A stretch of 64,000 bases of DNA from Polytrichum commune (GCA_950295325.1 OX485804.1:52068429-52132428), one strand, 5' to 3'. Positions 10,445 through 23,479 are shown, numbered from the stretch's first letter. The notes: generated from the sequence alone by a model not told the origin. Translations and numbers: made by a program.

Positions 10445-13400
10445 CTATTTCTTCCTGCCAAACCAACCAACCTTTGCCATGGCAACGTCGGGGTTTCGAG
10501 TTTTTGCAGCAGCTGGAGCACCCCATTTCGACCCAGTTTTGGAGGAAATACTCCACATGGAGTCAGCCTTGACTGTGCTACTGGCAGGTTTACTGGATGC
10601 TGCTGCTGGCACGAGAGGACCCGCTTTGCTTCTGGGCTGCAGGACTGGGTGTTTGGTGGCTTTCCCCATTCCACTGGCCACAAGCCACCGAGACCCTGAT
10701 TGCAGTTGCTTCTGATTACCCCAACCGATCGGTTTCTGTTTCTCGTTCGCACTTTCCTCACTGTTTTGCATACCTGATATTGTCACCTCTGTGATTTTAA
10801 ACTGTGGCTGAGTAGGAGCATTAGATTCTTCGTCAGAATCCTCACTATTTCCCTTGAGAGAAATTCGTCTTCCTAACCGCACTTTGGGAGTTGGAGGTAC
10901 CATAACCCTCTCAGCTTGCACTAAAGCCATCATGGGGGCTCCAACAGGCTCATAGTTCCGGAGGGGGTCCCGAAGCTGAACAAGCATGGCCAGAGTAAGA
11001 GTGTCACCCATTAAACCACCTTTCAAGTTTGTTGCATCTGCCCCACCTTTACTCCACTCATTGTTTTTCTGTTTACCAGGCACAATCTCACCATGATTAG
11101 CCTGGTGAGTAGCCAGCAGTGCCATTGTGTTGTCATTGGTCTCATTTTCATCATATACACCTGCATCCAACCTCATCCACTCGTCTAATGAGATGGCCAT
11201 TCCTAAGCCATCATCGTCGCTTCCAGAAGTCTCTGCATTCCCGCCTTCCAAAAGCCTCATGGCTGTTACTCCCTCCAATGAGCTGATTCCTCCAGACTTT
11301 CCCCCTCTCCGTCTTGAGGCTGAACCACCCTCTAGTGCAGCCATCTCCTGCCATGAAAGGGGATCCACCATATATGGTGCTTCTTCTTCAGCCATGTCTG
11401 ATTGAATCTTCAGGCCTTCCAAAGCCAAAGCTTCTATTTTTTGCATTGCCATGGGTGCTAGATCCTCCAAAGACATGAATGTATCATCCAGGTTGGGGTT
11501 GCTGTTGCGTCTACTTGAATGACCTCTAGAGGTTGTTGCCAAACCTGAACCTCCTCCACGGGAAGCCAACGCCCCATGACTCCTTTGAGAATCCTGGCCA
11601 TACTCTTGACTTGGAACAGCTCTTCCGCCTTCTAGTGCAGGGAATCTGCACAAAAAGTTCAATACTTGCTTCGAGGTCAGAGGATTTACTGGACACACAT
11701 TTTCAAATGGGTATATCAACAGAGACATGACAGAGGGAAAAACATGTAGCTGGGAATCCATTGAGGGAGAAACATTCATGGATATAGGTAGGGAAGGAAG
11801 TACAATTAGTGATGGATGGGTAGACAGCTTCAAACACATTAGTCATCATGCAGGAGAATAAATTGCTGTATGCACTACAAAAAAACTACAAGCTGACAGT
11901 TACTTATATGTAACTTCTACAGCAAATAATGGGCAGGATACCAGACTTTAGGAGACAATGTTACGACACTAACCCATAATGTCCTCGTCCTTGAGTTCCT
12001 TCCAAAGCTGCAAACCCCTCACTTGCAATTTGCTCTACACTCTTTCCAGTGATATCATCCAAGGGCATGGCCATCATGGCCTGATCTGCCATTCCCTCCA
12101 TCCCTGCAGCAGCCATTCTTCGCAAAATATCCATGGAGGAAGCCCCCATGTCTACTGGTACCACGACAGGCTTTGATACTTGCATGACTAGCTTACCACC
12201 ATTTGTAGCCTGAAAATTCACAGGGCTCATTGATCTCAAAGTCCCTCCATCACCAGTTTGTACCACAGGACCTAAGCTTTTCCCCAGGGATGGCGGATCA
12301 GCCATCACCATGGCGTATGGGTTGCCAGTGTCATCTACAGCAGAAGCTCGTGGAGGTGATGCCTCAAAGACTTTTTTATTTAGACCCCATTCTTGCATGA
12401 GGGCCTCAGTCTCTTCATCTTCTAGCATTTTGGCCCGGTTTCTACTTCGCATCGTTTGGGTTGCCTTTTGAAGCTCTGATTCTGCAGCTTCCATTATGGA
12501 AGCCAACTCAACATCCTCTTCACTACCCCAGCCTGAATACCAACCAAAATCTCTTTCAAAACTCAGACAATGACTTATTATTCAACACAGATAAAGACGT
12601 CAAACCAAAACTTGAATAACTGTGAGCACTGACCTAGATTATTGAAGTCCTCAGACAAGGTCTGTTCAAGTGTACCCAGCTTGTAAGATTCCTCCATAGT
12701 CCCAACATTATGACCGGAGTCACCGGACATACCATCAAGGTACAGTTCTGGAACCTCAGACCGCTCAATGTAATGTGGTGCCTCTGGCAATTTCATGTCC
12801 AGTCCCAAACCACTTTCCAACAATGCCTCATTTTCAAACTGCTTCAGCAACAAAGCACGAGGAGAATCTGGCTCACTGTCAGAAGTAAGACCTACAGGTG
12901 CTGGTCCTGTTGGAGTTTCTAAAAGGCTCAAGAATTCACCAGCAACAGGATCAAACTCATCATCCGATTCAGGAACCTTACTTTGAATCACTACCTTGTC
13001 TGAGTTCCAGTTGGACTGCCCATCACCAGGAAGCAGTGATAGAAGTTCTTCCTCAGTCATATCATCTGGCAAATCCAGCACATGTTTTTCAGTTTCTGGA
13101 TCTGTATGGGGATGAGAATAACCTAACGTTTCTTCCTGTAAGTCTTGTGATTGTGTGTTCTCATAATCATACAAGGAGTCTATGGGATCTTCTCCATCTG
13201 AATCCTGTTCCTCCTCGCCCAAAGCAGCTAAAAGCTCCTGCATTTCTAATTCTTCATCCATGGATTGATCTTGTGGTTGTGCTGAATTGTGAGCTGCATC
13301 CATCCTTGAAATATTCTCTACTCCAGAATAGTCATTGAAGGTTCCTGTTTGAGTCACTTCCTTATAATCGATTACACGCTTTTCAAGCTCCTCTTCCTCT

Positions 13401-15511
13401 TCCTCTTCCTCTTCTCCCGACCCCAGGGCCTCTTCTTCATACTCCATGTGCATTGTAATGACCTCTTTAGAGACTACTGACATAACCACCAGAGAAATAA
13501 ACACATCAGCTCCAGCTGCATCACCTTCTTGAATGAGCAGATGTGGCTTATCTATTTTGATTACACCAAGAAAAACTATGTCCATATTGGACATGATGAT
13601 GAAATTACAGGTTTTAAGTACAGCTTCAGTAGCTCATGCAGACAAATCATTCATAACTCTCAAAATAGAATGCCAAAGCGGGAGTGAAAGCGCCCTGTAA
13701 CACATTCATACTACAAATTTCTCACAACAATTATACCACACTTATAAATAACAAGAAATATAATCCATGATGCACCGGCACCTGGATCACATTTCTTGTG
13801 CAACCAAAAACAAAATGATATATTGGAAGTGAACAAACATGCAGTTACCTTCATGATCCAAAGCATCTTCAGCCACTACCAGATCCTCAGATAGTGCAGG
13901 TGCATAGTCATCTTCTTCTTCCCCTACTTCTTCCTCTTCTTGCAGCTGAGGAGGAAGACTTGATCCATCCAAACTTTCAGCTGCCAATTCTTCTTCTTGA
14001 ACTGATTGATCCTCGGCTTCCAGATCAGTGTACCCATGGCTGGACACTGTGTCTGAGATAACACCCAATTCAACTCCTTGCTCAACAACAGTAAATTCCA
14101 TTTCATAATCCTCATCTTCTTCTTCTTCTTCATCCACGTTAACACTTTCATTTTGATCAACATACCTATGATTTTTCATAGCCTCAGAAGGTCCCTCTGC
14201 TGACTGCCCGGGTGTAGGAGGAGCTAACACAGACTCTGCCTGTGTGAACACCCTGCCCTTCACGTCTTCTACAGGGTATGTTTGAGAATCTGAGCGTGTC
14301 GTATTTCCCTTAATAGGACTAAATGGGCTCTCATGATGTGCATCATCCAGGCTCAAATGCTCCATGCGTGGATAATCTGCTGAGGATTCTGACATTGCAG
14401 GAGAGAACTGAGCATCTGGATTTAATCTGTGAGGAGTGGCATGACCTGAGTTAGGTGAGCTAGCAAATGATCGCACTGCACGCAGAACTGGCGATTCTCC
14501 AAATCGTGAGCTCGATGTGGCACTTATGCTCTGAGAATCCTTGCTCTGAATCTCACAACCAAACGTGACTATAAGGGTGGCACCTTGAGCTTTGCCAGTG
14601 AGTTTGAAGCTTGTGGTCCATGTGTCCTGCTTTTCCTCATCATCCTCTATGTATTCTGGTAACAATCGTGTGAGCTCCAATTTGTGCCTTCCAAGAACCA
14701 GCTCATCCGCATCCATAGCAACCACTGAGAGAACAAATTGCTTCGACTCCCACTTAATCCCCTTCACATTATTCTTGGAGCCAAAAAGGCTGCACCTTAA
14801 ATTGAGAGTCTCTTGAAATTCAGCATACCCTTGGAACACTCTCGACGGCATCGTCTGGACACCAGTATCATCTTTCCTTGCAAAATGCACAGACAGCCGT
14901 AGCCCATTCATAGACATAGGCAATCCCTCGATGCCATGAACATGTACAGTAAAGAGGCAGTTGTACTTCTGCTGTCCCATATGCGCAATCGCCCGGAACG
15001 GCCTCCATCCCCACAGACCCTTCTTCTTCTCTGCTGGTGCTTCTAGTTTCTGGCTAAAATCAACGCTATCTTCAACCCATTCTGAGAAGTTGCTCACCTC
15101 AGGCATATTCTTCTCAAACCCCTGTGAATGCCATTGCTGCAAGCGTCCAGGACTCTCACTCCCTCCTTTACCCACCTCCATTCTTGAACTCTCTGGCTTG
15201 TTCTTTCCTGCATCTGCCGAAGCTGAAGACGAAGTAGGAGAGGGTGTAGCACCTTTCCCTGGAACAGGAGGTCTAGGGTGAGGAGATCTCAACAAGGCTC
15301 CAAGGGCAATAGGTTCGCTGACCGGACGGGCCGGCATGGATTCTCTTCTTGCCAGAACCTTCTGAGAAGGCAGAACAACTTCACCCTCATCTTTCCGATG
15401 CCCTGCTTGATACAGAGCTTGGCTTAGGGCTTCCAGTTCCTGCAGTAATTGCCCCTCTCCCTGCCCCCTTTGCCCTCCCAGGGAAGGAGATGCTGGCGTC
15501 GTTTGCACCAT
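10445..15511 (-). CDS. PMI1: PLASTID MOVEMENT IMPAIRED1-type NT-C2 protein, complete
   Basis: Four coding exons on the minus strand: 15511-13849, 13476-12634, 12532-11974 and 11645-10445 (stop TAG). All junctions are GT-AG, phases agree, and the total is 4266 nt (1421 residues). Residues about 160-330 form the NT-C2 domain (KKKGLWGWRPFRAIAHMGQQ, then FTVHVHGIEGLP). An acidic, low-complexity middle follows. Exons 3-4 carry blocks conserved in the family: MAMPLDDITGKSVEQIASE, SLEDLAPMAMQKIEALALEG, LTLAMLVQLRDPLRNYEPVG and RWLVASGMGKATKHPV. In Arabidopsis, PMI1 and its relatives (PMIR) govern chloroplast and nuclear light movement through short actin filaments; it is a peripheral protein without membrane segments, as here. 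The orthologue/paralogue choice (PMI1 or PMIR1/2) cannot be made by eye. The first ATG is chosen because it opens the conserved N-terminus; a leader intron upstream is likely. Confidence 0.93.
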
Positions 15512-17110
15512 TGGAAAGACTTGGGGTTTTATATCACTCAGATGACTTGCATTGGTCTCTGCCTTCTTTTGTTGATAAGTTGCCTACATAGTCTTACCAC
15601 AAGAATGACATCATCAACTCTGGTCAATCTGTGTTGATAAGCCGAAAGATCCCGACAACTACTGACGCCAGAAAGCCTTCTTTGTGCAAAATTAATCGGC
15701 AAGAGAGGAAATCTGGTTTGTACACAATCAATTTCCCTGTTTTTTTTTCCCACTCAATATCGACGCACACAGCAGTTGTCCATTCTCGCTAACCTGGGAT
15801 AATGCTTTTCAACCTCATCAATAAACACTCCACCCGCAGCAGCTGCCTGAACTTGCGCCCCTCTGCGATTCGTCGAGTGAATCTGATATTCTGTTAGCGA
15901 AGGAACACTATCTGAACACATGATAGTAATTGAATGAACTCACAGCTACATCCATCCATCATTTGTGTGAAGGGGAAAAAGACGATGATTCCTCAAACTC
16001 ACTCCCAGGACTCCTCACCACAACCTTGACCACCTGGGACTGAACCATAGAGGTGTTACCTTATCGCTAGCTTTCTGTTTCCTCCGCAGCTTGCAATCGA
16101 GTCCCTAGATTCTCAAAAAGAGCTCCAGGCACAGCCGCACGATCAGCAGCAACGTTCGAATCCACCAAAGCTAGCCAAGAAACACCAGAGTCCAGGAGCT
16201 GCCTCAAGGAGACTCGAGAAGAAAGAAAGAATGGAAGAAAGAAAGAAGCTACTCCTGCTGGCTCTCACACGAGGCTCAAAACCATGCAATCCACATACAC
16301 ATCACGCGGCATTATCCACCACAGAAACGGGCCAAGAAACGACGCAGGATCGCAAACAAGCGCAGAGAGACTCTCGTGAAAGCTCAAACCCCGCATTCGA
16401 TAAGGCTCCCACATTCAGAATAAGCTCGTCTCTAACTCAAACCTGGACCGAAACAGATCCCGAATGGGCCGGAATCGTGGAACAGATGAAAGCGAGGCGG
16501 CCATGTGCTGTGTAATAGGCATGGAAAGCGGGAAAATCTGCTGCCAGAGCTGCCCTGGAGCTTAACCTAAGTGCTCTCCTCACCTATGGCTATGGCGTCT
16601 CTTTCCGCCTCTGGCTCTCTCGCCGCGGGAACAACACCAACAACAATGAACGGCAAGCGCTTGAGGAAGCTCAGCTCACCTCAAACCCAACCCCTCGTTC
16701 GAACCCCGACCCATGGTTCGAACCCCACCCCCCTGGTTCGAACCCGAGCTGAGTCGTCCTTGAAACGTTCGAACCAAACTTCTCTCGTTTTCAAGCCTGT
16801 AACTCTCACCCCTGTGGTTCGAACCTGCGACCCTGGTTTCGAATTTCCCAGCCTCGTTGGCCTGGCGCGGGTCGGGTGGGGCCAAGCTGGGCCGGGCCGG
16901 ATTTGGCGACGGGCTATAGCCGGTGGACTCTCAGTTGATGCCATTTTTGAAATTGGGACGAGATTAGACGAGGGGATGAGGGATCGGATTGGCCGCGGAT
17001 GGATAAGTTTCCCGAGGATGAACAACCGCTTGCCTTGGGGAGTGTATTGGGCCAGTAGTGAGATCTCTGTCCCCCACCGGGGTTTTCACTTACAATAAAT
17101 AATGACAACT
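15512..17110. promoter_or_regulatory. PMI1 leader and upstream GC-rich region
   Basis: G+C rises over 15.9-17.0 kb, with purine-rich tracts (agaaagaaag near 16220-16250). A minus-strand donor-like 'cttgtggtaagac' near 15592 suggests a leader intron. 16698-16843 holds six TTCGAA palindromes. On the plus strand an open frame starts at 16586 (MAMASLSASGSLAAG), transit-peptide-like for about 30 residues, and then crosses the TTCGAA repeats. No continuation exon is recognisable downstream, so I do not call a gene. No TATA box or start site is assigned. Confidence 0.45.
16698..16843. repeat. Cluster of six TTCGAA palindromes
   Basis: TTCGAA occurs at 16698, 16717, 16737, 16768, 16818 and 16838, four of them in the context GGTTCGAACC or a close variant. 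One site per about 4 kb is expected by chance. The spacing is irregular (19-50 bp), so this is a loose cluster and not a perfect array. GGTTCGAA also matches the pol III B-box core, but no tRNA fold is present. Confidence 0.7.
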
Positions 17111-18845
17111 TATCAAAGGGATTTCGGACACACGGCTTTTGTGTAGGGTGGGTGGGCCTTAAATGGTTACTTTTCCCAACTCACCCATTCTTTCCAAGGC
17201 ACAAAACATCGTAACATTATTCGGATCCATAACAGTGTTGTGTGGGGCCCATATTATTCCATGGAATATTCCACGTATTCGTGCTGACAATCGTTTCATG
17301 GAATATCCCCCACATTCAAACTGAATGTGGGAATATTTTGTGGAATACTATCGGTCCCACATAACACTACTATGGATCTAAATGATGTTATGACGCTACA
17401 AACCTTGCTTTTTTTTAGTATGAGATGGCTAGCAACTCAAGGTTGTAGTCATTTTCCTTGTTTTTTTAGAGTCCATATGAATATCTTATTCGACATCAAA
17501 GTGAAGATTCTCGTGTTCATTGAATGGTCTTATAGGGTCTTTCAAATATGTTGATTGTTGGACCTAGAATGATATTTATATTTTGAGCACCCTGTCCAAT
17601 TCATTTTAAGCACTTTTTTTTTTATGTATCCGTTCTTGGAGCTGCACTAAAAGCCACGTACCTCTTGATTATAGGTGTCCCTAATAAGAAAAGTGACCGG
17701 ATAAGGGTTGTCTACCTTATAACTTATTAGGGCCCCTTTATGACACTCGAGAGGTTGAGAGTTCGTAACTTTGAGAGAGGGTTTGAAATAAAGGAGCCAT
17801 GTCTCATATGCCGAAGGGGTCTCTTTAACTTACTCATGCTTCTTTACTTAATTTCACTTTACACTTGCACTTTCAACTCAACCTTTTACCGTGATTACAA
17901 CATTTCGAAGGGATCTTGATGGATTCCATGTGGAATGACTCAATGACCTCTCAATCAAAATCCCAAGTTATTTCATGGAGGTTACTCGTGGATTTCAAAG
18001 TGTCGAGCTCTTGTTTCATGGGTTCAAGTATATATACCCCTAAAAGTTGGGAATGGTTTATTTGTTCGAGCAGCCACCTCTACCCCAACCATGATATTTA
18101 GGTGAAAATATTATGATTTTGGACACGTGGACATCTGAAAATTTGTGTGACCACTCTTAACTTTACAAAGATGTCATCTGTAAAGTCAGACTTATCAATA
18201 AAGATACATGCTTTCTTCAATCAATTATTGAATTGAAATCAACTTTTTAAGATGATATCCGAGAGATTTTGCTTGGATTTTTGTGGGTCACCAATGGACA
18301 CTCTTCAACGTGTTATGAATTCTCTTTTTGTTTTATTGCCATCCCTCTTAAACACCTCACTTTTGAGCATGGTCATCTTACACTTACTCAAAAGAATTTA
18401 GATCTTGAGGATTGATGAAGCTCTCAAGAGCTTGAGGTTTGTCATGAGAGCTTGGCAACTCCAAGTAGCAAACTCCCGAAACTTGCAAAGCTCGAGCTCT
18501 CAACTTGAGCTCAAGTGGAAACGGGGGCCTTTAATAAATAATGTGTGGGGTGATGACGTGGGTGGGGATGAGCGGCGGATGAATTTCATCCCTGAGCCCA
18601 AATGATGTTGCCAACTAGGCCCACTCGGATGTTGTGGCTTTTGGCAATGTGTTTATTTGGGTACTCATGATGACTGGCACTATAGGCTCCACTTTTGTTG
18701 GGGGGTGGGGGGGGGGGGCTTCTAAGTATGTAGTGACATGCTTTGCTCCTCACATGCTTATTTCGGTGGATGATTTGCTCCCAAACGACAACCAACATCT
18801 TTGGTTGGAGGGTCGTTTACTCATAGCATACTCATATTAGGACCA
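17111..18845. repeat. Intergenic region with a snapback repeat and family E copy
   Basis: 17222-17380 is an imperfect inverted repeat: 'ggatccataacagtgttgtg' on the left and 'cacataacactactatggatc' on the right, with 'ccatggaatattccac' internally, so it could fold as a hairpin MITE of about 160 bp. A related single arm lies at 50285-50345. 17430-17720 is a copy of family E. 17720-18845 shows no gene or recognised repeat apart from a poly-G tract at 18703-18718. Confidence 0.5.
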
Positions 18846-18849
18846 TCAA

Positions 18850-19315
18850 CTGGTCAACATCAGTAGGAGAGTTTTCATCTTGACAGGAGTTCTTGTCTTG
18901 TATGCACTCGTGAAACTATAATACATTACATCCAATGAGATTACTGTGAGCACGACGAAGAATTCTTACCGGTAGCAATACATTTCGGAAAGAGATGCAT
19001 TTTCCCTGTCAATAGGGACTCCTCCTATTGCTCGTGACCCATGACTAACCCTAGTGTGGGCATGGTATTATAGCATGCCCACACTAGAACTAATGACTGC
19101 CCCAAAGTAGTGGGAGAGTTTCTGTCTCATTAGGAGTTTTCGTCTTGTATATATGCAATGAAGTGAACGGATGAAACTGCAGTACATCGTTACTGTGAGT
19201 AGAACGAAAATAACAATGCAATTTGAAGAAAATGTAAACTTTCCCTATCAAACATGACTCCTCGTGCCACCAAGGAGCAATGACTGGCCCTAGTGTGGCC
19301 ATGGCATTAACACAC
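18850..19315. repeat. Direct tandem duplication, about 240-bp unit
   Basis: 18850-19075 and 19090-19315 share, in order, 'ggagagttt', 'aggagtt.tcgtcttgtat', 'gatgaaactgcagtacat', 'actgtgag', 'actcctcgtgcc' and 'gactggccctagtgtggccatgg' (second-copy forms). Copies differ at many sites, so the duplication is old. Non-coding. Confidence 0.65.
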
Positions 19316-20082
19316 AACTACTCAAGTGACAATGGTTGTGGTTGTGGTTGTGGTTGTGGTTGTGGTTCAGGTCACAATGCCTTCACTCTTGGGAGCCCAT
19401 CATTAGATAAGGCATACGGGCCTATATCTAATGGATTGACTATTGGCCATTGGACGGGATTGCAAATTGTCTCATCTAGCTAGTAGTTATAAAACATGAA
19501 AATTGTTGTCAAAATCATAATTGAGATACAAGAATTATAAAAGATCAAATTGAAGATTTCGTTTTTCCCGTCTCTCCAAGCAACCACGTAGACGCCTTGC
19601 ACGGTCTCGGTTTTTGCAAATTTTACTTGCTCCACTTTATAGGTTGTGCATGACAATGATCTACCTCGAGAAACTATGGAGTGGGAGGAGTGGGGTTCCC
19701 TCGCTTCTAGAACGTTCTACATACCCAAACAACGGGCCCACCAGAATGCTTGAGGCCATAATTGCTAGAGCACAATATTGGGTGATCATTTGGAAGCTCC
19801 CATTAGCACTTGGGTCCACCTTAGTAAATGTTACATGGCATGGAACCCTAATCACAAACAACTCACTTGATTTGAGCTTCACGGACACCGTGACTAGTGA
19901 GAGGAGAATAAAATGACAAGTTGTGTTCAACAATAAATCAACCACCTATTGAAGTTCGTTAGAGACATAATCGACCACCTCATGAACAAACCTTGCACGA
20001 GATGAATGAAATGTTTCTATGCGTAGTGTTAAAAAACATGCGAAGATGTTGGAAGTATGACCATTACTTATATGAGGATCGA
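19316..20082. other. Unassigned intergenic stretch with GGTTGT microsatellite
   Basis: A GGTTGT hexanucleotide repeat of five and a half units lies at 19334-19367. Beyond that I see no gene, terminal repeat or similarity to the other repeats of the window. Confidence 0.5.
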
Positions 20083-20432
20083 GGGCCACTTCACACACAA
20101 GATTGAAGGCCCATGATCACTGCATTCTAAGATTACTTGTTGGTCGAAAAGGTCAAGACTGTCCAAGTTCACTTCACAGTAGAAGGTGAAGGCCTAAAGG
20201 CCCAAAGAAAATTGTTATGCATGAAAAGTTTTACATGGATTCCTACATGGCAAATTGTGGGTAATGTTTTATGGTCTTCTGGAATTTACATCATGCCTAC
20301 CTCCAAGAAGTATGCTTGACACAAAACCCGGTATACCAAATCAGTTAAACAATTGGTACGGCCTTTGGATGAGAGTCAAGGGGCCCTCACAATTACATGG
20401 TCACGGCTCTTGGCTCATGTGTGAAGTGGCCC
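20083..20432. mobile_element. Harbinger-like MITE, family A copy 1 (short)
   Basis: The ends are GGGCCACTTCACACAC on the left and GTGTGAAGTGGCCC on the right, followed inside by 'gtgaccat'-type subterminal sequence. The internal sequence ('catggattcctacatgg', 'acctccaagaagt') is common to family A. Flanking triplets CGA and TGA differ by one base, so the target duplication is imperfect. Confidence 0.65.
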
Positions 20433-20481
20433 TGAATCGTAATACAACTGCGAGGGCTTGTATTGATGAGAACCTAAGTTA

Positions 20482-21005
20482 GGGCCACTTCACACACGAG
20501 CCAAGAGTTGTGACCATGAATTTGTGAGAGTCCAAAAAGAAAGTGTCCGAAGGCCGTCCCAAGACACCTCCAAAATCATGCAATGTGGTCATGGACCCTC
20601 AAGTGTAGTGTGAAGTCAGATGTGACCGGGCTGTCAACCAAATGCTATTTCGATGAATTTCTACTCATGCAGGTCCTCACACATGATAAAATAGAATAAA
20701 TCAACATTTGTGAGTGTTCGAAATGCCATGGTCTCCCAGTTTTACGTGAGACCTACCTCCAAGAGGTGGTTTTTGAAAATAGTCCAAGTGACCATGAAAC
20801 ATGATCCATTTATGCCATGTAGGAATCCACGTAGACTTTACATCCATGTTGCATTCACTTACTCCGTTGGTCCCTCAAGAATAGTGTGAACCGAACTTGG
20901 CCTCGCTCCACCTTTTCCACCAATGAGAGTGATTGAAGTGTAATGGTCACGGGCTCTCAGTCTCATGTGTGAAGTGGCCCTGAGTGTTGTGTGTTGAAGT
21001 GGCCC
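20482..21005. mobile_element. Harbinger-like MITE, family A copy 2, TTA duplication
   Basis: The terminal inverted repeats GGGCCACTTCACACACGAGC and its complement are flanked by TTA at 20479-20481 and 21006-21008. The 524-bp non-coding body includes 'gtcctcacacatgataaaat' and 'gtggtttttgaaaatagtcc'. The right end carries a short internal duplication of the terminal motif (gaagtggccc occurs twice, about 30 bp apart). Confidence 0.75.
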
Positions 21006-22979
21006 TTAATAAGTGTCCTTCTGTCATCAGGATTTTGGTGCATAACGTAGGATATGACTTTGGCAATATAGTGTAAATAAGGGCTGAAAATAAGGATGGT
21101 CTCCTGCAAATATGGCAAGAATATATGTCACGTCAAAAGCATGTGTTCTCATTGCGTAAACATGTGGCCAAACTCCACCTCAACAAACCCTCCCCCCCAA
21201 CCCCATGCCCAAAAAAAAAAAAAAAATCTCTCCAAGGTGTGGGCTTTTGGCCGCTTCACACACGACCAAGAGCCGTGACCATGAAAAATCTAAGGGCCTT
21301 AGAAAATCATCCAAAGCCCGTACCATGACACATAGAAATTTAATTTTGTAGTTGATGGATCCTCAAATTTAATGTAAAGTGAAAGTGGACCAAGTTGAGG
21401 GACCACAACATATGTTCATGTATGGTTTGGTCTCCATCATGGCAATTTAATGTAAATTAATCGATTGTCATGGCCCTTAGTTTTGCTTTTGACATTGCCT
21501 CTTTTTTATGGGTCTAACGCATTATCATGTACATCATGAACATTGTCCACTTGTTGTAATGTAGGACGCCATGTTAATTTTCCATCCATTTGAAATTCCT
21601 TGATTTTTCAAGCTTTCAAGCTCTAGTGCAAAGTGGCCCCTATTGTAAAGACTGGAACCACTTTGTGAAGAAAGAAGAAAGAAAAGAAAAATGATATGAT
21701 TACATACAATGAAGTTTAGCAAAATCAAAATTTTCATTGGCTCGATAACATCACTTATTGTACGAAACCTTTGTATAGGTTACACTAATTGCCAATATGT
21801 TCCCTATCGATGTAAAAACAGTAATTGAGTGAGGTCGGATAATACGGAAATTTGGAAATTGTATCGGACTTGTAAACACCAATACAAATGTATATGGCAG
21901 TTACGATTTTATGATTTTCTTTTTCTTTTTGTCTTTTTTTTGGCAAAAACTGAAAATTTTATGTTATTGTTATCATGAAATGTAGTAGAACTAAAACCAC
22001 TTTCATTTCAGTATACATCACATGCATGTTTTATAGTCTTCAAGAGAACTATATTATGGTAGACAACCATGAAGAAGTGTCCCCATCTTGAAAATGTTAA
22101 CATTGACTTGCGACGGATTTAAGGTATGTAGAGTAGATAGACCTATTTCCATTCATTTAAGCAATTACGCATAAGTGTAGTACATGTGTGATATTGGAGT
22201 GATTTTTCAGAGGTATGAAAATTGATTTCACAACGTTTAAATTGTTTTCAAATTGTTTTCAAGTTTTGTAGTTACAGTAACTTTTCAAAGGCAAGATTCT
22301 CTTCCAACCCATGTTCACAACATAGGTTGACCTACTTCCGATAACTGGGAGACAAAAACTTGAGCACGAATTGGTGCTCTTTTCAAGGGACTCAACATTT
22401 GTGACCTCTTAACTTACTCTTTCTATCATGCTAAATGTTACCAACATGTGTGAGACTTTAGGTTTTTTTCCATCATATCAGAAGAATGATGACTACATGT
22501 GTGGAACTTCACAACTTTAGGGGACATTGTGTATCAAGATTGGGGGTTATCAAAAATGAGTTTGTCTACTCTAGGCCTTACGTGGCCACTCTACTTAATA
22601 CGAGGACACGTATTGGTGTGGTACATGGCAAAGCTTGTAGTTAAAAATGAACACCAAGGTAGATATATGTTATGATGAGATTACACAGGGTATCCTCCAC
22701 AATGATCATTACTACGTGTTCAATACTTGACACAAGTGGAGTGTTATTGCGATAATTCAAAGAGAAAGAGAATCTTCACTTTGGACACTTTAATCTTTTG
22801 CATCTCAGCTCCAAGTTCAAAGCTTAAAACAAGAATTTTGAGTGGTTTGCAATTCTTAACCAGATGAGACCATTTTTTTTAGCCAACAATTAGAATTGTA
22901 CATGGAGTTGGAAATGCCCATCGTAGGGGTCGCTCACCTTGATGTTCATGCACAACAAGAACATTCTCGAGACAAATAA
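21006..22979. repeat. Divergent family A MITE plus family D repeat
   Basis: 21248-21648 is a worn family A copy (left GGCCGCTTCACACACGACC, right AAAGTGGCCC). 22080-22470 is a copy of repeat family D, matching 44550-44900 over about 300 bp ('gtagagtagatagacctatt', 'gcaagattctcttccaaccc', 'gagacaaaaacttgagcac'). Poly-C and poly-A tracts lie at 21190-21226. The remaining sequence is unassigned and I see no gene. Confidence 0.5.
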
Positions 22980-23479
22980 GGGCCGCTTCACAGTATGGCC
23001 GAAGGTCGAGAGGCCGTCGATTTACACCAGTCAGATTGCAAAAACCCAAGAATTCAACCTCTCGACCCTTCACACTAGAGGCCAAAGTCCAGAGGCCATC
23101 GCAATTTAAAATGCATGCATGCCAATATTGTTTTACCAAGGCTATGGACTCTCAAAGGAGGTTTGGGTCGGATGGGAATGGAAACCCAAACTATGGTTGA
23201 GAGGCCGTCAATTTTCTCCATTAAAAAATAAAAAACTGACAAGATCTTGGTTGTTAGATTGGAGGGGTTGTTTTGGACAAGGAATAAAGTGGGATGCTCC
23301 TTCTTCCTTTGGACTTTGAGCTTGGCCTTTGGAGACTTCACAATATGCCCAACCGAAGGACCCAATTCCTATATTTGATTGGCTATGTATTTTCAACCCA
23401 TTTCTTTGGACTCTCAACAAAGTTTGGCCATTCAATCCCATGGCCTCTTGACTTGGACATCCATAGTGTGAAGCAACCC
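22980..23479. mobile_element. Harbinger-like MITE, family B copy 1, TAA duplication
   Basis: Ends GGGCCGCTTCACAGTATGG (left) and CCATAGTGTGAAGCAACCC (right) are inverted repeats, flanked by TAA at 22977-22979 and 23480-23482. Internal sequence repeats 'gaggccgtc' and 'ctcaaaggaggtttgg'/'ggactctcaacaaagtttgg' on opposite arms. 500 bp, non-coding. Confidence 0.75.

Noticed and set aside
12898..13338. A 146-residue plus-strand frame within the PMI1 gene.
   Set aside because: It is antisense to PMI1 exon 2, which has strong family motifs on the minus strand.
16681..16850. tRNA gene suggested by GGTTCGAACC motifs.
   Set aside because: No A box, acceptor stem or anticodon arm could be found; the motif is simply repeated.
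16571..17098. A 175-residue plus-strand frame with a transit-peptide-like start.
   Set aside because: Beyond about 30 residues it translates the TTCGAA repeats and GC-rich sequence, with no known domain and no downstream exon. Kept only as a remark in the upstream-region entry.
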